A stretch of DNA of 6,654 bases, from the NCBI GenBank assembly GCA_030839105.1, contig JAUZEI010000130.1, positions 1-6,654 of the forward strand. Direction: 5' to 3'. The DNA is from Actinomycetota bacterium. GTDB lineage: Bacteria > Actinomycetota > Acidimicrobiia > IMCC26256 > PALSA-610. This document shows, one piece after another, positions 1 to 4,720 of this stretch. Position 1 is the stretch's first letter. Every line of letters starts with the position of its first letter. A program made the position numbers and the translations under genes. Below the pieces are notes generated by a model. That model did no database searches. It was not told where the DNA came from and saw only the letters and a program-made list of their open reading frames with translations.

Positions 1-396
1 GGGCCCGGTCAGGACCCGGACCGGATCCTGGAGCGGCTGCGCGCCCATGTCGAAAAACATGTGCCGTGGGCGCTCGAGCTCACGTTCATCCCGCTCGAAG
101 GCGCGCCCGCGTGGCAGACCGATCCGACGGGTCCGGCGTTCGACGCGGCGCGGCGCGCGTTGCACGCCGGATTCGGAGTGGAACCCGTGCTGATGGGAGT
201 CGGTGGCTCGATCCCGTTCGTGGGTCCGTTCGCCGACGCGTTCGGCGGGATCCCGTCGTTGCTCATGGGTCCCGACGACCCCGGCGCGAACATCCACGGC
301 GAGGACGAGAGCCTGCATCTGGGCGATTGGCGCAGCCTGATCCGCTCGGAGGTGTTCCTGCTCGACGAGCTCGCGCGCCTCGGCTCGCTCCGTTAG
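1..396 (+). CDS. M20-family metallopeptidase, C-terminal part (5' end outside window)
   Basis: The reading frame is open from base 1 and ends at a TAG at 394-396, giving the last 131 residues of a longer protein; full-length M20 enzymes are usually about 430-460 residues. Visible family features are the GGSIP segment (residues 68-72 of the fragment), a GPDDPGANIHGEDE segment (90-103) whose His-99 matches the conserved late metal-ligand position of M20 dipeptidases and deacylases, and the closing helix found after it. The family uses two metal ions (zinc, manganese or cobalt) to hydrolyse peptide or N-acyl bonds of small substrates, normally in the cytoplasm. The dimerisation lid and the first metal ligands lie outside the window, so substrate and exact subgroup cannot be given. 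The GTG at 61 is an internal codon, not a start, because coherent M20-like sequence continues upstream. The gene converges with the GerW-family gene 29 bases away. Confidence 0.85.
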   Translation, partial: GPGQDPDRILERLRAHVEKHVPWALELTFIPLEGAPAWQTDPTGPAFDAARRALHAGFGVEPVLMGVGGSIPFVGPFADAFGGIPSLLMGPDDPGANIHGEDESLHLGDWRSLIRSEVFLLDELARLGSLR

Positions 397-404
397 ACGG
401 GCGC

Positions 405-421
405 GCCGGCGTCGTGCCGGC
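405..421. terminator. Hairpin between convergent genes, possible bidirectional terminator
   Basis: GCCGGC at 405-410 and GCCGGC at 416-421 form a perfect 6-bp stem with a 5-base loop, inside the 29-base gap between two convergent stop codons. There is no T-tract on either side, so termination is inferred from position and symmetry only. A third GCCGGC at 431-436, just inside the neighbouring gene, could compete for pairing. Confidence 0.4.
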
Positions 422-425
422 TCGA

Positions 426-788
426 TCAGCGCCGGCTCGCGCGCCAGATCGTCAGGATCGCCGCGACCACGGTGATGCCGATGCGGGTGAAGTCGATGAC
501 GGGCTTCACCCGCACGCCGGACGGTCCGGCCTCGATAATCGCGACGGGCCGCCCGGCCTGGTGACCGCCGCCGCCGCCCCCGCCGTTTGATTCGGAGTCA
601 CCGCCGAATCCGAATCCGCCCGAGAACTCCACGGTGGCGGCGGGAATCACGACCCGGTCCCCGATCCGGACCGGGTCGGCGAAGACCCGGTCGGCGGAGA
701 CGTTCATCAGTCGATCGAGTCCGCTGCTCATCGTGGCGCGGATGCGCTCTTCGTCGGAGCTCGTGCCGATGGTCGGGTTCTCGCTCAT
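426..788 (-). CDS. GerW/YtfJ-family protein (spore germination protein GerW family)
   Basis: A 120-residue protein with the family hallmarks in order: an N-terminal helix (residues 11-30), the block DPVRIGDRVVIPAATVEF (38-55), a glycine-rich FGFGG stretch, an uninterrupted Gly7 run (69-75), then RPVAIIEAGPSGVRVKPVID (80-99), and a short hydrophobic C-terminal segment (about 103-115) ending in RASRR. In Bacillus the homologue acts in spore germination. In non-sporulating actinobacteria the family is widespread and its role is unknown, so the name is only a family label. The start at 788 is chosen because AAGAGG lies 8 bases upstream (802-797, - strand) and similarity begins there; the longer open frame to 944 adds an Arg/Cys-rich stretch with no coding character. 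It is probably co-transcribed with the small membrane-protein gene 79 bases upstream. The hydrophobic tail suggests membrane association, which is inference. Confidence 0.88.
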   Translation of the reverse strand: MSENPTIGTSSDEERIRATMSSGLDRLMNVSADRVFADPVRIGDRVVIPAATVEFSGGFGFGGDSESNGGGGGGGHQAGRPVAIIEAGPSGVRVKPVIDFTRIGITVVAAILTIWRASRR

Positions 789-796
789 GCGCCGAT

Positions 797-802
797 CCTC
801 TT
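797..802 (-). promoter_or_regulatory. Ribosome binding site of the GerW-family gene
   Basis: AAGAGG reads 5'->3' from 802 to 797 on the - strand, 8 bases before the ATG at 788. It decides the start codon against the longer open frame that extends to 944. Confidence 0.65.
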
Positions 803-812
803 CATGTTGTGT

Positions 813-844
813 GCACGTCGGGCAGGTGCCCCGAGCAGGTGTGC
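813..844 (-). other. Intercistronic hairpin between the two - strand genes
   Basis: In the 79-base gap, GCAC (813-816) pairs with GTGC (841-844). Inside it, TCGGGC (818-823) pairs with GCCCCGA (828-834) around an AGGT loop with one bulged base. There is no T-tract. It may be an mRNA processing or partial termination signal that adjusts the ratio of the two gene products. No function is shown by sequence alone. Confidence 0.3.
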
Positions 845-867
845 GCCAAGCCGATGTCGATGTGCGG

Positions 868-1155
868 CTATTCGCGTTCCATTCTCCTGCGGGCGATGCG
901 CAGCGCGCACGCGCCCGCGGCGCTGCCGATCGCGATGGCTGCAATCAGCGCGTGTTCGACATCGCGAATGCGTACGACGTGACGCCGGCCGTCCTCGTCG
1001 AGGACCTCGACGTGCGCCGGTCGCGAGCGAATGTGGAGCGCGCCGCGTTCGTCGTTCCCGAGATGCAACGCCGTTGTACGCGCGACGAGGGTGATCGTGC
1101 GACCGCCGAGGGCCAGCGGTCCGATCGTCGTCTCGCCCCTGTGCAGCGCCGCCAT
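868..1155 (-). CDS. Small protein of unknown function with C-terminal membrane segment
   Basis: I do not recognise this 95-residue protein. Residues 6-65 look like a small beta-rich soluble domain with alternating hydrophobic residues (for example TIGPLALGGRTITLVARTTA, then HVEVLDEDGRRHVVRIRDVE). Residues 69-87 are an Ala/Ile-rich hydrophobic helix, followed by the basic tail RIARRRMERE, a pattern expected of a C-terminal membrane anchor. The ATG at 1155 is preferred because the in-frame extension to 1221 is Arg/Gly/Pro-rich and lacks coding character. No clear Shine-Dalgarno is visible, but GACAAT lies 8 bases upstream (1169-1164, - strand) and could be the -10 of a leaderless message. It is followed on the same strand by the GerW-family gene, so the two may work together at the membrane. 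That is inference from proximity and the shared C-terminal hydrophobic segment. Other frames across the region look worse. Confidence 0.6.
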   Translation of the reverse strand: MAALHRGETTIGPLALGGRTITLVARTTALHLGNDERGALHIRSRPAHVEVLDEDGRRHVVRIRDVEHALIAAIAIGSAAGACALRIARRRMERE

Positions 1156-1180
1156 CGGCCCGCATTGTCGACCACGGCCG

Positions 1181-1209
1181 CGGTACGCGCGCGGACCCGG
1201 TACGCGCGC
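1181..1209 (+). repeat. 12-base direct repeat containing GGTACG boxes
   Basis: CGGTACGCGCGC occurs at 1181-1192 and again exactly at 1198-1209, a period of 17 bases. Shorter copies of the GGTACG core recur at 1275-1280 and 1321-1326. The placement in a divergent promoter region suggests repeated binding sites for one regulator, but the repeat is also GC-rich low-complexity sequence, so the function is uncertain. Confidence 0.45.
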
Positions 1210-1288
1210 CGGCGCGGACACCCACGTCCGGTCGGCCCGTTCGCCCGCGTTTCCGAGTCGACCCCACCTCGCGCGGTACGCAGTTTTC

Positions 1289-1304
1289 CTGACGTCCGCG
1301 TCAG
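1289..1304. promoter_or_regulatory. Perfect inverted repeat, candidate operator
   Basis: CTGACG (1289-1294) and CGTCAG (1299-1304) are perfect inverted copies separated by TCCG, directly upstream of the AT-rich stretch proposed as the + strand promoter and about 130 bases from the - strand gene start. A second short palindrome, TCAGCTGA (1301-1308), overlaps its right arm. The size and spacing suit a dimeric regulator. No regulator gene is next to it in the window. Confidence 0.4.
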
Positions 1305-1347
1305 CTGATCCGATGCCTTAGGTACGTAATTGTCCGAACCGACGCGT

Positions 1348-1462
1348 GGTCCAACCGAAAATGACGCGCCCGCGCTAGGGGCAGACGCAAGGTCTGCCGA
1401 CGATCCTGCCAGGGTGCCGAACTGGGCATTTCCCGGCATGGTCCGAAAGGACTAGTTGGGCC
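1348..1462 (+). ncRNA. Candidate structured RNA domain (riboswitch-like) in the leader of the Rpf-like gene
   Basis: Several helices can form together. A closing stem pairs GGTCCAAC (1348-1355) with GTTGGGCC (1455-1462), 8 bp including one G-U. A perfect 7-bp hairpin GGCAGAC/GTCTGCC (1380-1386 and 1392-1398) has a GCAAG loop. A two-part hairpin has TGCC/GGCA (1415-1418 and 1435-1438) outside and GGG/CCC (1424-1426 and 1432-1434) inside. A GAAA-capped hairpin TGGTCC/GGACTA (1439-1444 and 1449-1454) abuts the closing stem directly. A compact multi-branch RNA directly upstream of a cell-wall hydrolase gene resembles a riboswitch aptamer. Actinobacterial rpf genes are known targets of c-di-AMP riboswitches, but I do not see the ydaO core (for example CAGCTAACC). 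The type I c-di-GMP and guanidine-I cores also fit poorly. The ligand and the class are unknown. Confidence 0.5.
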
Positions 1463-1478
1463 GGTCCTCGAGCGCTGC

Positions 1479-1596
1479 TGGTTCCTTTTTTGCGGGACCG
1501 CCCTCATACGGTCGGCCCCTGTCCGCCGTGGCCATCTCGCCCGGTGCGGCCCGTCCGACCTGCATCTTTCACGGTGCGCGTCCCAAGGAGGAACCA
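1479..1596 (+). promoter_or_regulatory. Shine-Dalgarno-sequestering long-range pairing with a competing hairpin
   Basis: Bases 1479-1490 (TGGTTCCTTTTT) can pair without interruption with 1585-1596 (AAGGAGGAACCA), 12 bp with two G-U pairs. This covers the whole AAGGAGG and the A of the start codon. Two alternatives would free the site. GGTTCC (1480-1485) can pair with GGGACC (1494-1499), and CGGTCCT (1462-1468) can pair with GGGACCG (1494-1500). The last shares base 1462 with the closing stem of the upstream domain, so folding of that domain could influence which pairing wins. This is the geometry of a translational on/off switch, read from complementarity only. Confidence 0.5.
1585..1591 (+). 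promoter_or_regulatory. Very strong ribosome binding site of the Rpf-like gene
   Basis: AAGGAGG lies 4 bases before the ATG at 1596 and is the strongest Shine-Dalgarno sequence in the window. It fixes this ATG as the start even though it gives the protein an unusually long N-terminal tail before its membrane segment. Confidence 0.85.
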
Positions 1597-2975
1597 TGGC
1601 CAAAGGGCCGCACGAGCGACAGGGATCAGGCCCTGAGCTCCACCAATTACATACGGACTTTCACACCGACACGGCCGCGGGATCGTCGAGACTCCCGAGC
1701 GGCGTGTTTGGTTCCATCGACTCGCGCTCGAGCGCGCGGCGCGGTCTTCGTGCGGCGCTCGCACGTTCGAAGCGCGACTCCCGCGCGTCGCGACGCGCGG
1801 CGTTCTCTTCGGTGGGTCTCGTCGGCGTCGCGCTCGCGGTGCTGCTTGCCGGCGGCGCCATGCTGTCGGGCGCGAGCGGCTCGCCGAGCTCTGTCAAGGA
1901 CCCGCTTGCGAACGCTGTGCGCGCGGTCGGCGGTGCTCCGTCATACGGACCTTCGACCGGCATGGAACTGAACCAGGACCTTGTCGGCATCGCGGCCACG
2001 CCCAGCGGCCACGGCTACTGGGCCGCCGCCGCGGATGGTGGTGTCTTCACGTTCGGCGACGCCCGCTTCGCCGGATCTGCGGCGAGCACACCGCTCGTGA
2101 AGCCGATCGTCGGCATCGCCGCAACCCCGTCGGGAAACGGTTACTGGCTGGTCGCCTCCGACGGCGGTGTCTTCTCGTTCGGTGACGCCGCGTTCCACGG
2201 TTCGATCGCCAACCCGTCCGGGGTGAGCGCACCCGTCGTCGCCATTGCGGCGACCCCGTCGGGGAACGGTTACTGGCTCGTAGGTTCCGACGGTGGCGTT
2301 TTCTCGTTCGGTGACGCCTCGTTCGAGGGTGCTGCCACGTCATTCGAGCACGGGGCGCCGATCACGGCGATCGCGCGGACGTCATCCGGCTACGGCTACT
2401 ACCTGTTGGGCGCCGACGGCGGGATCTTCGCCTTCGGTGACGCGCGCTTCGAGGGTTCCGCCGTCGACGGGCAACACCTTGCGACCGCGGTCGCGATTCC
2501 GAAGGGTGCCAAGGGCTACGAAATCGCGCGCAGCGATGGAAGCATCGTCGGTCTGGGCGGTGCCCCGTCGACCGGCGCGACCCCGGGCGATCTGCTCGCG
2601 GGTCAACACCCGGTCGTCGCGCTCGCGGCCCGACCCGGTGGCGGTGCGTGGCTCGCGACGGGCTTCGTCCCGCCGGCCCCGGTCGCGCCGCAGTCGCAGT
2701 CGCAGGGGGACGACCCGTTCCTCAAGTGCACGCGTGCGCACGAATCGGACCAGGCCGGTGGTTACCGCGCGGTGAGTCCGGGCGGCGTGTACCGGGGCGC
2801 GTACCAATTCCTGCCCTCGACGTGGAACAACACGGCCCGCGCCGCGGGCCGACCCGACCTCGTCGGTGTCGACCCCGCCGCCGCGTCGCCGGCCGATCAG
2901 GATGCCGTCGCGCTGTTCCTGTTCCACCAGGCCGGACCCGGACCTTGGGGCGGTCGCTGCGCCGGGTTGCAGTAG
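1596..2975 (+). CDS. Membrane-anchored or secreted Rpf-like transglycosylase with DGGVFSFGDA repeats
   Basis: A 459-residue protein. Residues 1-69 form a polar, Arg-rich tail. Residues 70-92 are a strongly hydrophobic segment (signal peptide or anchor, with small residues SGASGS after it). Residues 128-357 hold about six repeats of some 42 residues with the signature IAATPSGxGYWL..SDGGVFSFGDAxFxGS; copies 2 and 3 are nearly identical, copies 5 and 6 are degenerate. A Pro/Gln linker (358-372) leads to an Rpf/lysozyme-like domain (374-459) with the probable catalytic Glu-383 in CTRAHESDQAGGY, then YRGAYQFLPSTW, and Cys-378 and Cys-455 that could form a disulphide. Such domains cleave peptidoglycan glycan strands outside the cell and help growth resume from dormancy; the repeats may form a propeller-like module binding the wall or a partner (inference). 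The long tail before the membrane segment is unusual. Leu-18 is a TTA codon, the only in-frame TTA I found. Expression is probably controlled by the structured leader. Confidence 0.88.
   Translation: MAKGPHERQGSGPELHQLHTDFHTDTAAGSSRLPSGVFGSIDSRSSARRGLRAALARSKRDSRASRRAAFSSVGLVGVALAVLLAGGAMLSGASGSPSSVKDPLANAVRAVGGAPSYGPSTGMELNQDLVGIAATPSGHGYWAAAADGGVFTFGDARFAGSAASTPLVKPIVGIAATPSGNGYWLVASDGGVFSFGDAAFHGSIANPSGVSAPVVAIAATPSGNGYWLVGSDGGVFSFGDASFEGAATSFEHGAPITAIARTSSGYGYYLLGADGGIFAFGDARFEGSAVDGQHLATAVAIPKGAKGYEIARSDGSIVGLGGAPSTGATPGDLLAGQHPVVALAARPGGGAWLATGFVPPAPVAPQSQSQGDDPFLKCTRAHESDQAGGYRAVSPGGVYRGAYQFLPSTWNNTARAAGRPDLVGVDPAAASPADQDAVALFLFHQAGPGPWGGRCAGLQ
1977..2666 (+). repeat. Tandem ~42-residue coding repeats (DGGVFSFGDA type)
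   Basis: Units fall at about 1977-2102, 2103-2231, 2232-2357, 2358-2480, 2481-2609 and a partial unit 2610-2666. Units 2 and 3 share long runs at DNA level, such as GGTTACTGGCT and TCTCGTTCGGTGACGCC, and at protein level ATPSGNGYWLV and SDGGVFSFGDA. This points to a recent duplication. Units 5 and 6 keep only the spacing and parts of the motif. Confidence 0.8.
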
Positions 2976-2981
2976 TCGGCG

Positions 2982-3030
2982 GTAGCGCGCTTGCACAGTT
3001 CGGCGACCGAGCACGAAGCCGGGGCGCTAC
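2982..3030 (+). terminator. Hairpin just downstream of the Rpf-like gene
   Basis: GTAGCGC (2982-2988) pairs perfectly with GCGCTAC (3024-3030). The stem continues inward as GCTT (2989-2992) with AAGC (3016-3019) after a 4-base bulge, and a small TCGG/CCGA hairpin sits in the loop. It starts 6 bases after the TAG stop. No T-tract follows, so it may terminate weakly or protect the 3' end of the mRNA. Confidence 0.4.
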
Positions 3031-3072
3031 GAACGCAGGGAAGATACGCGGGTAACGGAATACATCGCACGG

Positions 3073-3110
3073 AGGGGCGCCGGAAAGGGGGAAACCCCAC
3101 CGGCGCCCCT
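3073..3110. terminator. Strong GC-rich hairpin terminator
   Basis: AGGGGCGCCGG (3073-3083) and CCGGCGCCCCT (3100-3110) form a perfect 11-bp stem. GGGG (3088-3091) and CCCC (3095-3098) close an inner 4-bp stem with an AAA loop. It is the most stable simple hairpin in the window, at the end of the Rpf-like transcription unit. There is no U-tract, as is common for actinobacterial terminators. Its last base overlaps the -10 box proposed for the next gene, so it separates the two units tightly. Confidence 0.65.
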
Positions 3111-3115
3111 AACGT
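3110..3115 (+). promoter_or_regulatory. -10 box of a leaderless promoter for the UbiB-type kinase gene
   Basis: TAACGT ends 6 bases before the ATG at 3122, the distance expected when transcription starts at or next to the start codon. No Shine-Dalgarno is present in the 11 bases between hairpin and ATG, which fits a leaderless message. No -35 is recognisable because the upstream bases lie inside the hairpin. The block CTAACGTTGCGGGATG recurs almost unchanged before the gene at 6111. Confidence 0.5.
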
Positions 3116-3121
3116 TGCGGG

Positions 3122-4714
3122 ATGGACGACGGCCCGCCCTCCTCCGACCTCGCGGTCGGATCGTTCACCGAGCGCGGGCCCTGGGTCGTCGACCCCGACG
3201 CCATGACCTGGCGAGCCGACGTCGACCGGTTGCGCGAGCAGGCCCGCTCCGAGTTCCCTCGGTGGATGGAGACCGGTCGTCTCCCGCCGCTCGGCCGTCT
3301 GGTGAACGTGGTCGCCCGGGTCGGGGCCGCACTGGGCGTGTGGGCCGTCGGCGCCCGGCGCAAGGGCCCGCCGCACTCGCGCCGCGACCTCTCCCGCCGG
3401 CTGCGCATCGCGTTCGGGCACCTCGGGCCCACCTACATCAAGCTCGGTCAGATCGTGTCGGGCGGCGAGGGCCTCTTCCCCGAGGAGCTGGTCGCCGAGT
3501 TCAAGCTGCTGCGTGACCGGGTCCCGCCCGAGGCGTTCGTCGACGTGCGCCGCGTCGTCGAGCTCGAGCTCGGTCGCTCGCTCGACGACGTGTTCGAGTC
3601 GTTCGAACGCACGCCCATCGCCGCCGCGTCGATCGCGCAGGTGCACGCGGCCCGACTACGGACGGGCGAGGACGTCGTCGTCAAGGTCCAGCGTCCGCAG
3701 ATCGCACGCCTCGTGCGCGAGGACATCGAGGCGATGTCGTGGCTCGCGCCGCATCTCATCGGGCGCATCCCCGTCGCCGCACTCGCAAATCCGCCCGCCC
3801 TCATCGAGCTGTTCGCGGAGACGATCGTCGAAGAGCTCGACTTCCGCCTCGAGGCGCAGAACATGCTCGACATCGCACGCGTTCTCGCCGAGACCGAGCA
3901 GCGCGCGACCATCGTTCCCCGCCCGCATCCGACCCTCGTCACGCGGCGCGTGTTGGTGATGGAGCGCCTCGACGGGATTCCCTGGGACGACGTACAAGCG
4001 ATGCACGAGGCCGGCGTCGACACCGAAGCGGTGCTGCACGCGGGGCTGGTGTCGTTCATGGAAGGCGCGATGCTCTACGGCGTCTTCCACGGCGACCTCC
4101 ACGGCGGCAACCTGATGGTGCGGCCCGACGGTCGGACCGTGCTGATGGACTTCGGCATCACGGGTCGCCTCGACGAGGCGAAGCGCATGGCGTTCCTCAT
4201 GTTGCTCGTCGGTGCCACCAGTGGCGACACGATGTCGCAGCTCCGCGCACTGCGTGATCTCGGCGCCTTCCCGCCCGACACCGACCTGCAGGCGGTCTTT
4301 CGCGACCTCGGACTCGATCGCACGATCGATCCCACGTCGCTTTCCGCCGACGAGCTCGTGCACGAGTTGCAGGACCTCACCAAGAAGCTGCTCGCGTACG
4401 GCGCGCGCGCCCCGAAAGAGCTCATGCTCTTCGTGAAGAACATGATGTTCCTCGACGGCGCGATCGCGCGCCTCGCGCCTGATCTCGACATCCTCGGCGA
4501 GATCCAGCAGGTGCATACGGAGATCGCGCTCCGCCACGGCGCGCGGCTTGCAGCAGAGCTCGGTCTCGACCCCTCGATCGCGAATCAGTTCGACATGGAG
4601 GCCATCAAGGCCGCGATGGGTGTCCCCGGAGTCGAGACGCTGACGTATCGCGAGGTTCAGGAACGCCGCGACGTCGTACGCAGGCGCCTCGAAGAAAAGC
4701 GCAGGCGCGCGTAA
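3122..4714 (+). CDS. ABC1/UbiB (AarF/ADCK) family atypical protein kinase-like protein
   Basis: A 530-residue protein with the complete UbiB-family signature: the KxGQ motif K107-LGQ in GPTYIKLGQ, the Ala-rich nucleotide loop AAASIAQVHAA (167-177), the ATP-binding lysine K188 in VVVKVQRP, EELDF (237-241) with the glutamate that pairs with it, the catalytic-loop FHGDLHGGN (322-330) and the metal-binding DFG (343-345). Proteobacterial and mitochondrial members act as ATPases or small-molecule kinases in ubiquinone synthesis and lipid handling; actinobacterial members are mostly uncharacterised, and menaquinone or lipid metabolism is plausible. Unlike classical UbiB there is no clear pair of C-terminal membrane helices; the end is highly charged (ERRDVVRRRLEEKRRRA). 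A mildly hydrophobic stretch lies at 60-77. The ATG at 3122 is chosen because it follows a leaderless-type -10 box. The 3' end lies 6 bases from the end of the convergent gene. Confidence 0.92.
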   Translation: MDDGPPSSDLAVGSFTERGPWVVDPDAMTWRADVDRLREQARSEFPRWMETGRLPPLGRLVNVVARVGAALGVWAVGARRKGPPHSRRDLSRRLRIAFGHLGPTYIKLGQIVSGGEGLFPEELVAEFKLLRDRVPPEAFVDVRRVVELELGRSLDDVFESFERTPIAAASIAQVHAARLRTGEDVVVKVQRPQIARLVREDIEAMSWLAPHLIGRIPVAALANPPALIELFAETIVEELDFRLEAQNMLDIARVLAETEQRATIVPRPHPTLVTRRVLVMERLDGIPWDDVQAMHEAGVDTEAVLHAGLVSFMEGAMLYGVFHGDLHGGNLMVRPDGRTVLMDFGITGRLDEAKRMAFLMLLVGATSGDTMSQLRALRDLGAFPPDTDLQAVFRDLGLDRTIDPTSLSADELVHELQDLTKKLLAYGARAPKELMLFVKNMMFLDGAIARLAPDLDILGEIQQVHTEIALRHGARLAAELGLDPSIANQFDMEAIKAAMGVPGVETLTYREVQERRDVVRRRLEEKRRRA

Positions 4715-4720
4715 CGACCG

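Larger units (their letters stand above)
1156..1347. promoter_or_regulatory. Divergent intergenic control region
   Basis: No gene is supported here. The region separates the - strand pair from the + strand Rpf-like gene and should hold both promoters. It contains four copies of GGTACG (1182, 1199, 1275, 1321), of which the first two lie in a perfect 12-base direct repeat CGGTACGCGCGC (1181-1192 and 1198-1209, period 17). It also holds a perfect 6+4+6 inverted repeat at 1289-1304. The AT-richest spot, TTAGGTACGTAATTG (1318-1332), is the best place for a -10 region of the + strand gene, with transcription starting near 1335-1340. No good -35 is visible. GACAAT (1169-1164, - strand) is a possible -10 for the - strand pair. 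Confidence 0.4.

Noticed and set aside
789..944. N-terminal extension of the GerW-family gene
   Set aside because: The extra residues are Arg/Cys-rich with no family similarity, overlap the upstream gene, and the AAGAGG site supports the ATG at 788.
634..1308. + strand open frame of 224 codons
   Set aside because: It lies over the GerW-family and small membrane-protein genes, its product is Arg-rich without domains, and the - strand reading has better coding character.
1375..1454. Resemblance to guanidine-I (CTAGGG plus GGTCCGAAAG) or type I c-di-GMP (GACGCAA) riboswitch cores
   Set aside because: Only short fragments match. The downstream conserved parts of both classes are missing, so no class is assigned; covariance-model scoring would decide.
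1460..1491. Intrinsic terminator formed by a hairpin before the T6 run in the leader
   Set aside because: The best stem (1460-1465 with 1477-1482) has three G-U pairs and is separated from the T-run by three bases; the T-run is better explained by pairing with the ribosome binding site.
2991..3206. Small + strand open frame between the Rpf-like and UbiB-type genes
   Set aside because: It spans two hairpins and the -10 region and runs into the UbiB-type gene in another frame; its translation is Gly/Arg/Pro/Ser-rich with no features.
3656..4537. Long - strand open frame (293 codons) opposite the UbiB-type gene
   Set aside because: It is the antisense shadow of a gene with complete UbiB motifs; its own translation is His/Arg/Glu-rich with no recognisable domain.
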